Shown: piece after piece, positions 1 through 5,515 of the stretch
Numbering within the stretch: position 1 is the first letter of the stretch
Layout of the letters: every line of letters starts with the position of its first letter
Notes under the pieces: generated by a model
Seen by the model: the letters and a program-made list of their open reading frames with translations, nothing else
What the model was told of the DNA's origin: nothing
Databases searched by the model: none
IMG/VR virus record: IMGVR_UViG_3300021197_000270
Span: 1 to 55,098 of that record
DNA length: 55,098 bases
Direction: 5' to 3' (one strand)
DNA from: a virus
Position numbers and translations under genes: made by a program

Positions 1-38
1 TGCATGTTGTCCTATGTGGGTGTAATGTCGTAGGACAT
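1..38 (+). promoter_or_regulatory. Partial early promoter with hairpin operator-like site
   Basis: The window opens with TGCATGTTGTCC followed by TATGTG, matching the element around the -10 of the other rightward early promoters (near 1594, 2756 and 4845). The -35 would lie before the window or across a circular junction. Just downstream, AATGTC-GTAG-GACATT (23-38) is a perfect 6-bp inverted repeat that could be an operator or a leader hairpin. Gene 64-285 follows. Confidence 0.4.
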
Positions 39-63
39 TAACCAGCCAATGGAGGGCTAGACA

Positions 64-285
64 ATGACTAAAACTAAATTTATCCGCGCCGGTGAGTTCA
101 ACAATCTTGAATTGAAAGCGCAACATGACATGGCCAAAGAGATGGTCAAGGCATGGACGCAAACCAAGGCGGATATTGAGGCGGAGGCAATCGCGGCGGA
201 CATTGCATACAAGCAACCGCAAGATTTCAACGTCAAAGCCAAGGCGGCATATGTGCAGACGCGCATGATGTTCACTTGGAAATAA
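64..285 (+). CDS. Small hypothetical early protein (73 aa)
   Basis: I do not recognise this protein. It is 73 residues, mostly alpha-helical by composition (Ala, Lys, Glu and Gln rich), with no membrane segment and no cysteines. The start is supported by ATGGAGG at 50-56, directly upstream. It is the first gene after the leftmost promoter-like element and precedes two further small genes in the same direction, so it is probably an early accessory or host-takeover protein. Function unknown. Confidence 0.7.
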   Translation: MTKTKFIRAGEFNNLELKAQHDMAKEMVKAWTQTKADIEAEAIAADIAYKQPQDFNVKAKAAYVQTRMMFTWK

Positions 286-341
286 ACTACAAGGCGGCGG
301 CATCATGCCGCCGCCGCAACCTAGCCATGGAGGGCTAAACA

Positions 342-587
342 ATGACTAAAGAACGTAAACTACCTTTTGATTGTATTGTCGGGGATATTCCGGAGACAAT
401 CCAAAACCCATTCAGTGGAGATAGCATAACCATTCCGGCGGACGCCGTGGCGGTTTATGACGTAACCATGGGTTATAATCATATCGCTGAAAAATCCGGC
501 AATCCCAAGCATTGGGATATTGTCCGGAAAGGCCTTGATTGGTTCCGGAAGCATGAACCAAAAGCCTATATGGTTCTTCTAGACTAA
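342..587 (+). CDS. Small hypothetical early protein (81 aa)
   Basis: An 81-residue soluble protein with a beta-rich first half and a C-terminal helix containing HWDIVRKGLDWFRKHEPKAY. It is not recognised. The start is supported by CATGGAGGG at 326-334. Its stop overlaps the first base of the next start (TAATG at 585-589), so translation of the following membrane protein is probably coupled to it. No catalytic motif is visible. Likely an early accessory protein. Confidence 0.7.
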   Translation: MTKERKLPFDCIVGDIPETIQNPFSGDSITIPADAVAVYDVTMGYNHIAEKSGNPKHWDIVRKGLDWFRKHEPKAYMVLLD

Positions 588-772
588 TGGTTAGGTTGTT
601 CTTTGTGCTAGCAGGATTATTCCTGCTAGCTACAGCTCATTCACTGTATGGTTTGACCACAGTAATGAGCATGGACGTTGATAGCATTATCAGGCTATCG
701 CTTATCGTACACGCTGGCGCGGCGTTCTATTGCGCTGGCGTCTTGCATCTAATCAAGAGAGGGCAGAGATAA
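587..772 (+). CDS. Small two-helix membrane protein
   Basis: This 61-residue protein has two hydrophobic segments: residues 3-22 (including LFFVLAGLFLLA) and about 39-56 (LSLIVHAGAAFYCAGVL), joined by a short loop and ending in a basic KRGQR tail. It should sit in the host inner membrane. It is coupled to the preceding gene by TAATG and to the next gene by a one-base TAATG overlap (770-774). The role is unknown. Being early rather than beside the endolysin, it is less likely to be the lysis holin than the 3TM protein at 46753. Confidence 0.65.
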   Translation: MVRLFFVLAGLFLLATAHSLYGLTTVMSMDVDSIIRLSLIVHAGAAFYCAGVLHLIKRGQR

Positions 773-981
773 TGAAGTATCAGATAAAGCAATATAACAC
801 GCCTAACCTACCGCGTGATTACTATGTTGCGGATGAAGACGGCAACAAGCGGACGGATCCAACGCCGCATTTAAGAACCGCAGAAATGATGATGCTGGTT
901 CAGCAACAAGTAAATGATGGCAAGTATCGGTCGCACGCGGAATGCGAGGATATTTTCGCGGACATGGCGGAGATGCTATAA
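772..981 (+). CDS. Small hypothetical early protein (69 aa)
   Basis: An in-frame ATG exists at 730, but the start is placed at 772 because AGAGAGGGCAGAG lies directly upstream and the start overlaps the previous stop in TAATG. The product is 69 residues, charged, with a stretch of methionines (EMMMLVQQQV). It is not recognised. It is the last gene of the first early unit; a strong intrinsic terminator begins six bases after the stop. Confidence 0.65.
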   Translation: MKYQIKQYNTPNLPRDYYVADEDGNKRTDPTPHLRTAEMMMLVQQQVNDGKYRSHAECEDIFADMAEML

Positions 982-986
982 CAAGA

Positions 987-1013
987 GGGGCGGAGCAATC
1001 CGCCCCTTTTTTT
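987..1013 (+). terminator. Strong intrinsic terminator
   Basis: A perfect 8-bp stem GGGGCGGA (987-994) and TCCGCCCC (999-1006) with a GCAA loop is followed by seven T. It closes the first early unit. The same GGGGCGG/CCGCCCC core recurs in the hairpin at 10146-10168. Confidence 0.9.
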
Positions 1014-1090
1014 GTGCCTAGATTTTATATGCTATAGTCTTACTCCTATAGCAGAGGGCGGCGCCCATAGTCGCCACCAGTATCACCAGT

Positions 1091-1134
1091 CCCGAACCCG
1101 ACCCGACCCGAATTATAGCGAACCCGACCCGAAC
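1091..1134. repeat. CCCGAA/CCCGA repeat cluster with G-quadruplex potential
   Basis: Intergenic run of CCCGAA and CCCGA units (CCCGAACCCGACCCGACCCG at 1091-1110, then GAACCCGACCCGAAC at 1120-1134). The minus strand reads GGGTCGGGTCGGGTTCGGG, which meets the four-G-tract rule for an intramolecular quadruplex. Related units lie at 2648-2727 and 3547-3730. The stretch from 1014 to 1140 holds no gene that I can see. Confidence 0.75.
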
Positions 1135-1141
1135 ATTTAGT

Positions 1142-1169
1142 TTGTTTTGTGTTTGTTAATGTGTATAAT
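1142..1169 (+). promoter_or_regulatory. Sigma70-type promoter for candidate small RNA / gene at 1255
   Basis: TTGTTT (1142-1147), a 16-bp spacer and a perfect TATAAT (1164-1169). Expected transcription start is about 1176-1177, exactly where an inverted repeat begins. Confidence 0.65.
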
Positions 1170-1176
1170 CATTCTT

Positions 1177-1233
1177 GTAGGGAGTCGCGATGACCGCCGA
1201 CCAGTGATGCGAACAGCTCTCCCTACTCTTTTT
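1177..1233 (+). ncRNA. Candidate structured small RNA or attenuator leader
   Basis: Starting where the 1142-1169 promoter should initiate, GTAGGGAG (1177-1184) pairs perfectly with CTCCCTAC (1219-1226). An inner TCGC/GCGA stem (1185-1188 with 1209-1212) stacks directly on the 5' side. TCTTTTT follows immediately (1227-1233). The layout (promoter, 5' end paired to 3' end, U-tract) fits a roughly 57-nt small RNA or an attenuator upstream of the gene at 1255. The 7-8 bp closing stem recalls a tRNA acceptor, but the element is too short and lacks tRNA arms. Confidence 0.4.
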
Positions 1234-1254
1234 AACCTGTCTATGGAGGACAAA

Positions 1255-1524
1255 ATGGAAGTAACAATAATCGCAGATAACGGACACGCATGGGGCATCG
1301 TATCAGTAGAACAGTTAAAGGCAGCGCGCCTGTCTATTGATGACATTAGCGACTATTCATACAAGACGCCCAATGGTGAGATACTAGCATTGGAGGAAGA
1401 TTGCGATCTTCCAAAGTATTTAAACAAACTGGAGAGTATGGGCACGACATTTAGTCTTCGTGACAATTATATCCCAGACGAAGATCATCCGGATAATCCT
1501 AGAACATGGAACAGGATTAGATAG
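1255..1524 (+). CDS. Small acidic hypothetical protein (89 aa)
   Basis: The start at 1255 is chosen because TATGGAGG sits 5-12 bases upstream; the longer reading from 1147 would cross the promoter and hairpin. The 89-residue product is acidic, with a short beta-rich N-terminus (MEVTIIADNGHAWGIV) and an Asp/Pro-rich C-terminus. It is not recognised. It forms a single-gene unit between the candidate leader RNA and a terminator at 1541-1568, so its expression may be controlled by the leader. Confidence 0.7.
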   Translation: MEVTIIADNGHAWGIVSVEQLKAARLSIDDISDYSYKTPNGEILALEEDCDLPKYLNKLESMGTTFSLRDNYIPDEDHPDNPRTWNRIR

Positions 1525-1540
1525 TTCCTCCATAGGACGG

Positions 1541-1568
1541 AAAGAGCGGCAGAAATGTCGCTCTTTTT
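1541..1568 (+). terminator. Intrinsic terminator
   Basis: AAAGAGCG (1541-1548) pairs with CGCTCTTT (1559-1566), with a 10-nt loop and a T run to 1568. It ends the unit containing the gene at 1255-1524. Confidence 0.8.
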
Positions 1569-1570
1569 GT

Positions 1571-1599
1571 TTGTGTTATGTCTCATGTTGTCTTATAAT
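1571..1599 (+). promoter_or_regulatory. Early promoter with extended CATGTTGTC element
   Basis: TTGTGT (1571-1576), a 17-bp spacer and TATAAT (1594-1599). The spacer ends in CATGTTGTCT, nearly the same as at 2733-2761 and 4822-4850. It drives the genes from 1630. Confidence 0.75.
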
Positions 1600-1629
1600 C
1601 TTATTATGCAATAACCTATGGAGGAATAG

Positions 1630-1845
1630 ATGCATATGAAAGAAATGTTAAAGAACATGGGATTCCATGTAGTCAACACAGGCGGAGGATGCCAAGGATA
1701 TGAATTATCTCTGCCTAATGGTTTATCCATTCTTGTCACAGATGGCGAAGCGCAGATAACAGACGATGTTAATGTGAAGCCTACCATCGTTTTTGAAGAT
1801 GGGGAAAATGGCAAGTATGTAGTTGTTGAAGGGAGTGTTGTCTAA
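1630..1845 (+). CDS. Small hypothetical protein (71 aa)
   Basis: A 71-residue protein of alternating beta strands, with Gly-rich NTGGGCQGYEL near residues 16-26. It is not recognised. The start is preceded by TATGGAGGAATAG, typical of this phage. It overlaps the next gene by one base (TAATG at 1843-1847), so the two are translationally coupled. It is the first gene after the 1571-1599 promoter, hence early. Confidence 0.7.
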   Translation: MHMKEMLKNMGFHVVNTGGGCQGYELSLPNGLSILVTDGEAQITDDVNVKPTIVFEDGENGKYVVVEGSVV

Positions 1846-2069
1846 TGAGCAATGGTTCTTTTGAAGACTACTACAAGAAATTAGTAGGCTGGACAATCAC
1901 AGCCTACCGCGAAGAGGAGGATGAGTTTGGGGGAGACCCAATGCCCATTTTCACTCTTACCAAACCAAAGTTTGCACCATTGGAGATGGTTATCTTGTGT
2001 GACCCTGAAGGCAATGGCGCTGGTTTCGCAGACTACTATCATCCTGAGGAGGAAAAGAAACATGCCTAA
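1845..2069 (+). CDS. Small acidic hypothetical protein (74 aa)
   Basis: A 74-residue acidic protein with the FEDYYKKLVGWTI segment near the N-terminus and a C-terminal HPEEEKKHA tail. It is not recognised. AGGGAG upstream supports the start. Its last eight bases overlap the start of the DUF1281-like gene, and the ribosome site of that gene (GAGGAGG) lies inside this coding sequence, which implies coupled translation. Confidence 0.7.
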   Translation: MSNGSFEDYYKKLVGWTITAYREEEDEFGGDPMPIFTLTKPKFAPLEMVILCDPEGNGAGFADYYHPEEEKKHA

Positions 2070-2520
2070 TTGGTGTCAGAATGTAATCTATGTGTCTCAT
2101 GCAGACAAAAACAAGATGGTGGCGTTGAAAGACGCCATCATCAATGGCGAGATGTGCGACCATATCAAACCCATGCCAGAAGCATTGAAGGATACAACAT
2201 CTCCTTCAGACTCTCCTAATTGGTATGATTGGGCGTGCGATAATTGGGGCACGAAATGGGATGTCTGTTCGCCATGGGATACAGATGAAATCTATAGCGA
2301 TGAGAATGGTGAGACATATGTGTTCAAGTTTGACACAGCATGGTCGCCACCAATCCCTGTATATGATGAGATGATTAAACAGGGATTCAATCTAGTCGCC
2401 AAATATGTGGAGTATGGCATAGGATACCATGGCGAGTATTCCATAGATGGGGATTTCTATCACAATGAAATACAGGATGGGGATGAGATAGACGAACATC
2501 TCCAATCTGAATACGCATAG
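2062..2520 (+). CDS. DUF1281 / Api92-like protein
   Basis: The 152-residue product begins MPNWCQNVIYVSHADKNKM, the signature opening of the DUF1281/Api92-like (YubB ferredoxin-fold) family found in phages and plasmids. The later AWSPPIPVYDEMI and W/Y/D-rich blocks also fit. The family's molecular role is unknown. An in-frame ATG exists at 1921, but the start is placed at 2062, where GAGGAGG lies eight bases upstream and the family signature begins. Last gene of the unit from 1630; two hairpins follow. Confidence 0.85.
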   Translation: MPNWCQNVIYVSHADKNKMVALKDAIINGEMCDHIKPMPEALKDTTSPSDSPNWYDWACDNWGTKWDVCSPWDTDEIYSDENGETYVFKFDTAWSPPIPVYDEMIKQGFNLVAKYVEYGIGYHGEYSIDGDFYHNEIQDGDEIDEHLQSEYA

Positions 2521-2525
2521 GCAGG

Positions 2526-2549
2526 TGGGGCTGGTTGATGCCAGCCCCA
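2526..2549 (+). terminator. Hairpin after DUF1281-like gene
   Basis: TGGGGCTGG (2526-2534) and CCAGCCCCA (2541-2549) form a perfect 9-bp stem with a 6-nt loop, six bases after the stop. The T-run is poor (ATCCTTCTTG). It may be a partial terminator or an mRNA-stabilising hairpin ahead of the stronger one at 2615. Confidence 0.55.
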
Positions 2550-2614
2550 TCCTTCTTGACTCCAGTCACTGACTCGAGTATTTTTTTGTTTCTAGTCCTC
2601 CATACTAGAAGTGG

Positions 2615-2642
2615 CGCCCAGGGCCTAGCCCTGGGCGTTTTT
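2615..2642 (+). terminator. Strong intrinsic terminator
   Basis: CGCCCAGGGC (2615-2624) and GCCCTGGGCG (2628-2637) form a 10-bp stem with loop CTA, followed by TTTTT. It separates the 1630-2520 unit from the next promoter. Confidence 0.9.
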
Positions 2643-2647
2643 ATTTG

Positions 2648-2727
2648 TCCCGAATCCCGAACCCGACTCGAGGCAGCTGCTGCTGCCCGACCTGGTCACC
2701 TGTCCTGGTGAACCCGAACCCGAATCT
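2648..2727. repeat. CCCGAA-type repeat cluster
   Basis: Contains CCCGAATCCCGAACCCGAC near 2649 and GAACCCGAACCCGAATC near 2710, separated by GC-rich small palindromes (CAGCTGCTGCTG, CCTGGTCACC). The CCTGGTG-ACCCGAACCC layout reappears at about 3690-3712. No ORF explains it on this strand. Confidence 0.7.
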
Positions 2728-2732
2728 TTTTG

Positions 2733-2761
2733 TTGTGTTGTGTTGCATGTTGTCCTATAAT
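2733..2761 (+). promoter_or_regulatory. Early promoter with extended GCATGTTGTCC element
   Basis: TTGTGT (2733-2738), a 17-bp spacer ending GCATGTTGTCC, and TATAAT (2756-2761). This is the best copy of the early promoter family and drives the GP88-like gene. Confidence 0.8.
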
Positions 2762-2788
2762 GTTTAAGTAAACTATGGAGGTTACAAA

Positions 2789-3391
2789 ATGCTTAAAATA
2801 TCAAACATGACAGGCAAACTTGCCGGATTCAAAGCGTTGAATACAAACACGCTAACGAATCCATATTGCCAAAAAATGAATGCTGTTGATGATGACAACA
2901 TCATTTGCAAACATTGCTATAGCGTTGAGATGCTGAACGGATTACGCAAAAATTGCGCTCCATCATGGCAACGAAACAGCGACACGCTATCGGGCGGATT
3001 GATTCCCCCGCATATGTTACCGACAATCCTAGACGCATTTTTCAGGTTTTCCGGCCATGGCGAATTAATAAACCTGACTATGCTGGAAAATTTCCACAAC
3101 ATCACGTTACACAATCCGCATTGCTCTTTTGCATTGTGGACAAAGCGCAAGGGCTGGATTCGCAAATTTTACAGCCAGCATGATAAGCCGGCAAACCTGA
3201 TTCTTATCTATAGCAACCCGCGCATTGACGCGGTAATGGACAACCCGCCGGCGTTCTTTGACCGGACATTCAACAACGTATCACCGGACAGTGACGCGCC
3301 ACAAAATTGCACCGGCCAAAAGTGCCGCGATTGCTTGCTATGCTATACGCCAAACAATGGCGTTACTCAAATTGTGGAGGCAGTGAAATGA
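2789..3391 (+). CDS. GP88-like cysteine-cluster protein
   Basis: This 200-residue protein resembles the phage 'gene product 88' family. It has NPYC near residue 27 and a CKHCYS motif near 40-45. A central TMLENFHN and LWTKRKGW region follows, then a C-terminal CTGQKCRDCLLCYT cluster. The paired CxxC motifs suggest a bound metal or iron-sulfur cluster. The reaction is unknown; a radical-SAM-like activity has been suggested by family resemblance, but I cannot demonstrate it. TATGGAGG precedes the start. It overlaps the next gene as ATGA. Confidence 0.7.
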   Translation: MLKISNMTGKLAGFKALNTNTLTNPYCQKMNAVDDDNIICKHCYSVEMLNGLRKNCAPSWQRNSDTLSGGLIPPHMLPTILDAFFRFSGHGELINLTMLENFHNITLHNPHCSFALWTKRKGWIRKFYSQHDKPANLILIYSNPRIDAVMDNPPAFFDRTFNNVSPDSDAPQNCTGQKCRDCLLCYTPNNGVTQIVEAVK

Positions 3392-3531
3392 ACAAAGAAG
3401 ATATCATCATGCATATAAAGCACATTGTCGTTGAACAATGCGAAAAGGAACCGGAAGAGCGGGATATATTCGCAGCCTTCGGCGCCCTGATCGACAAGAT
3501 CGAGGACAGCATAAAGGAGGAGCAGGCCTAG
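3388..3531 (+). CDS. Small acidic helical protein (47 aa)
   Basis: The start is placed at 3388 because GGAGG (3376-3380) lies seven bases upstream; the ATG also overlaps the stop of the GP88-like gene. The 47-residue product is a charged helix-forming protein and is not recognised. Its last codons CAG GCC TAG lie in a 16-bp palindrome, so this gene and the convergent nuclease gene both end in Gln-Ala-stop and overlap by four bases. Confidence 0.6.
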   Translation: MNKEDIIMHIKHIVVEQCEKEPEERDIFAAFGALIDKIEDSIKEEQA

Positions 3532-3546
3532 GCCTGCTTTTCTTTT
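3522..3546. terminator. Palindromic terminator shared by convergent genes
   Basis: GCAGGCCTAGGCCTGC (3522-3537) is a perfect 16-bp palindrome followed by TTTTCTTTT on the plus strand. It contains both stop codons of the convergent genes. The minus strand has a weaker T-tract (TCCTCCTTT). Confidence 0.75.
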
Positions 3547-4046
3547 GCCTCGAGCCCAGGTTGCTGTAACCCTGGTACTGGGGCACCAGTCCCCAGCTGC
3601 TCTTGAGCCGAATCCCCGACTCCCGAACCCCGAAGCTGCTCCAGTACCGATTCTAAGTGCTTGATCCCCGACTCCCGAACCTGGTGCCACAGGTCCTGGT
3701 GACCCGAACCCCGAAACAAGTGCCCCGAACGTAGGCCATTGCGCCCGATTTCAAGGCTCTGGGCGCCCTCAAACAAAATTAGGTCACCCGAAGAGAGGTG
3801 CTTAACCAAGATGAATGACAAGCCGCCATTACGCGAATACGCGGTATTCCACGCTATTTGCTGTGGGGACAGGCGAACAGAATTGTTTTTAGTTGTTTTT
3901 AATTCTATCCAGAATACAAGCCCAGACCATGCAAAATGTACGTCAGGCACGCCGCCACCATGGCGGTTCTCAATCCGTGTTGGATAACAGTTCTTCGGCA
4001 GATTCCTGCGGACGGTGTTCCAAAAGTTCGCCTCCGGTGTCGGCAT
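3528..4046 (-). CDS. PD-(D/E)XK nuclease (VRR-NUC / resolvase-like) with repeat-encoded tail
   Basis: Residues 1-90 form a compact restriction-fold nuclease core. GGGVPDVHF places Asp35, and FWIELKTTK places Glu48 and Lys50 (the D...ExK triad). LSPQQIAWN and GGLSFILV follow, as in phage VRR-NUC and Holliday-junction-resolvase-like proteins. A role in branched-DNA cleavage or packaging fits its position beside the small terminase. Residues from about 93 to the end are Gly/Ser/Arg/Glu-rich and encoded by the CCCGAA repeat, so the repeat has extended the protein. GAGGAG upstream supports the start, giving a 77-base overlap with the terminase gene. Confidence 0.8.
   Translation of the reverse strand: MPTPEANFWNTVRRNLPKNCYPTRIENRHGGGVPDVHFAWSGLVFWIELKTTKNNSVRLSPQQIAWNTAYSRNGGLSFILVKHLSSGDLILFEGAQSLEIGRNGLRSGHLFRGSGHQDLWHQVRESGIKHLESVLEQLRGSGVGDSAQEQLGTGAPVPGLQQPGLEAKEKQA
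3547..3730. repeat. CCCGAA-type repeats inside the nuclease C-terminus
   Basis: Many CCCGAA, CCCCGAA and CCCCGACTCC units lie between 3547 and 3730 with small palindromes (CCTGGTGCCACAGG near 3680). They form the coding sequence of residues about 105-166 of the nuclease in the minus frame. They are the same family as the intergenic clusters near 1091 and 2648. Confidence 0.75.
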
Positions 4047-4548
4047 CAGTTATCTCCTCATACTCGCCTTCGATGAAGGCTTGGGGATATTCTCGCCGGA
4101 GTTGAGATAAACGAGCGGTGATCTCTTCACGCGATAGATCGTCCAACTGATGGATTTGTTCTCGCCTGTCTACGGTCAAGCCACCAAGGGCGGATCGTAT
4201 CTTCTCAGCATTGATCGCGGCTGAGAATTGACCAGCCTCTTCTGCGCCGGACGATAGTTCGTGCAAGCGTTTGAGTTGACCTGTTACGGTCACTCCATAT
4301 CGCCGTTCTCGTTCTTCTCTTAACTCTTGGATATAATCGACTAGCTGGGGGAACTTCTTGCCTGCCAAAAGGTGGCCTGCAATGGACGCAGCACTATTGG
4401 TTGCGTAGCCAGCTTTTCTAGCGCACTCCGCATTGGAGTATATACCTTCAACATAGTAACGAGCGAACTCACGCTGACGGTTCGTCAGTTTTCGTCCAGT
4501 CTCGGCCTCTATGTCATCTGCAAGAATATCTGTCTTCTTGTTACACAT
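3970..4548 (-). CDS. terS: Terminase small subunit (TerS)
   Basis: This 192-residue protein matches the Terminase_2 small-subunit pattern. Residues 20-75 read LTNRQREFARYYVEG, then ARKAGYATNSAA and a pocket ending YIQELREERERRYG, an N-terminal HTH followed by a helical oligomerisation region. TerS recognises packaging sites and regulates TerL. Its acidic C-terminus overlaps the nuclease start by 77 bases. The start codon lies inside two iterons (4539-4556), so TerS could bind its own upstream DNA. It is far from TerL in this linear numbering. Confidence 0.8.
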   Translation of the reverse strand: MCNKKTDILADDIEAETGRKLTNRQREFARYYVEGIYSNAECARKAGYATNSAASIAGHLLAGKKFPQLVDYIQELREERERRYGVTVTGQLKRLHELSSGAEEAGQFSAAINAEKIRSALGGLTVDRREQIHQLDDLSREEITARLSQLRREYPQAFIEGEYEEITDADTGGELLEHRPQESAEELLSNTD

Positions 4549-4820
4549 GTCACACTTCTAACGCAAAAAACGGGGTTTTTGAAGTTTTTTCGTGCCTGTG
4601 GATAACTCATTGTTTTCTGATATGTAGTCTTATAGAGTCTCCAAAGTGTAACAAGTGTAACAAAAAAGCCGGGAAGTGTGCCAAGGTCAAACCCTTGCCA
4701 GCCGTGGATCACAGCGATCCGTGTTACACTTGTCACACTTGTCACACTACATTTGAAACTTTTTCAAAACTTTTTTTCCAGCAAAAAAGGTGTAACAAAT
4801 GTGCCAAATGTGCCAAGTGC
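4539..4820. other. Iteron and DnaA-box block: candidate origin or packaging site
   Basis: This mostly non-coding stretch holds at least eleven copies of a 9-bp unit (AGTGTNACA, or its complement TGTNACACT), in tandem groups. These lie at 4539-4556 (two), 4645-4662 (two), 4675-4683 (one), 4722-4748 (three) and 4791-4817 (three, degenerate TGTGCCAAA form). TGTGGATAA at 4597-4605 is the complement of a perfect DnaA box, TTATCCACA. Long A and T runs (4565-4590, 4758-4789) make it easy to melt. GGATC-ACAGC-GATCC (4706-4720) is an inverted repeat. This is either a replication origin, a TerS binding/packaging site, or both. Confidence 0.6.
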
Positions 4821-4821
4821 A

Positions 4822-4850
4822 TTATGTTGTTGCATGTTGTCCTCTAGTAT
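4822..4850 (+). promoter_or_regulatory. Early promoter with GCATGTTGTCC element
   Basis: TTATGT (4822-4827), a 17-bp spacer containing GCATGTTGTCC, and TAGTAT (4845-4850). The -10 is weaker than in the other copies but the long shared element is intact. It starts the long rightward run from 4886. Confidence 0.65.
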
Positions 4851-4885
4851 GTAATAACAATTAATTATCAGTAATGGAGGACGAT

Positions 4886-5065
4886 ATGCAGGAAGTACAG
4901 GAAAGGATCGTGGTTCAAGGGTCACGCATTGAGTACGCTATTTATTGCGATTGGTGTTGTGGTCATGGGTACGAGCCTACTGAATATATGACGGTTGAGC
5001 CATGTGCCGAGTGCCATGGTTCGGGTTTCAAGTTTCAACATGTAGTGGAGGCGAATAATGGATAA
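4886..5065 (+). CDS. Small DnaJ-type zinc-ribbon protein
   Basis: This 59-residue protein has two CxxCxG-type knuckles, CDWCCGHG and CAECHGSG. They resemble the zinc-binding repeats of DnaJ and of small phage zinc-finger proteins, and one zinc ion is expected. The start at 4886 follows GGAGG with six-base spacing; the upstream ATG at 4874 is part of that ribosome site. First gene of the second early run. It may bind protein or nucleic acid; no partner is visible. Confidence 0.75.
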   Translation: MQEVQERIVVQGSRIEYAIYCDWCCGHGYEPTEYMTVEPCAECHGSGFKFQHVVEANNG

Positions 5066-5330
5066 GGCAACGATGCAAAAACTTATGGATGATGCACGAG
5101 GTGGATACACTCGTGATCAGTTGCAGGATATTTTTGACGAGGTTTGTGATCCAGACAATTGGAAGGATTGCATTCAAGCGGTTATCCCTGCGTCTGATTT
5201 TGATCGTGCCGATAAAGCGGTTTGTTATTTCACCGGAGGCGGTTTGGAGATCGTTAAGCAGTTTCAAAGTGATGGCGAAATTTTTTATGACGTTTTTGGT
5301 CACGGTTATTATGTGCATATAGGAGCATGA
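5058..5330 (+). CDS. Small hypothetical protein (90 aa)
   Basis: A 90-residue soluble acidic protein with a helical N-terminus (MDKATMQKLMDDARGGYTRD) and a beta-rich C-terminal half ending YVHIGA. Not recognised. TGGAGGCGAATA precedes the start, and it overlaps the zinc-ribbon gene by eight bases. Its end overlaps an ATG of the following gene. Part of the coupled early run 4886-7122. Confidence 0.7.
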   Translation: MDKATMQKLMDDARGGYTRDQLQDIFDEVCDPDNWKDCIQAVIPASDFDRADKAVCYFTGGGLEIVKQFQSDGEIFYDVFGHGYYVHIGA

Positions 5331-5332
5331 TT

Positions 5333-5515
5333 ATGGATAAGTTGATTTCAATATCTTTAACCGCGAAGCAGTGGAATGTTTTGGAGGTGGCTCTGGATCG
5401 TTTCATTGAGGATCAGGTTGATGATGGTTCGGATGAGGCGAAGCTCTATGCCGGACATGGGAACATCGTGAAGATTTTAATGCAGAAAGTATTGGAGGAA
5501 GACAATGGGAACTAG
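5333..5515 (+). CDS. Small hypothetical protein (60 aa)
   Basis: The start at 5333 has AGGAG with seven-base spacing; the alternative ATG at 5327 would sit too close to that site. The 60-residue product (MDKLISISLTAKQWNVLEVA at its start) is helical and acidic. The LTxxQWxxLxxAL pattern is common in small phage proteins of unknown role. It overlaps the next gene by 11 bases. Confidence 0.65.
   Translation: MDKLISISLTAKQWNVLEVALDRFIEDQVDDGSDEAKLYAGHGNIVKILMQKVLEEDNGN

Noticed and set aside
1177-1226. Possible short tRNA (7-bp acceptor-like stem GTAGGGA/TCCCTAC)
   Set aside because: The element is only about 50 nt, with no recognisable anticodon arm or GTTC T-loop, and ends in a U-tract. A small RNA or attenuator fits better.
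4509-4745. 78-codon minus-strand ORF upstream of terS
   Set aside because: Its Thr/Val/Ser repeats come from translating the iterons, it overlaps the DnaA box and terS start, and it has no ribosome site.
4539-4820. CRISPR-like array
   Set aside because: The repeats are only 9 bp and directly adjacent, without unique spacers or cas genes. They are iterons.
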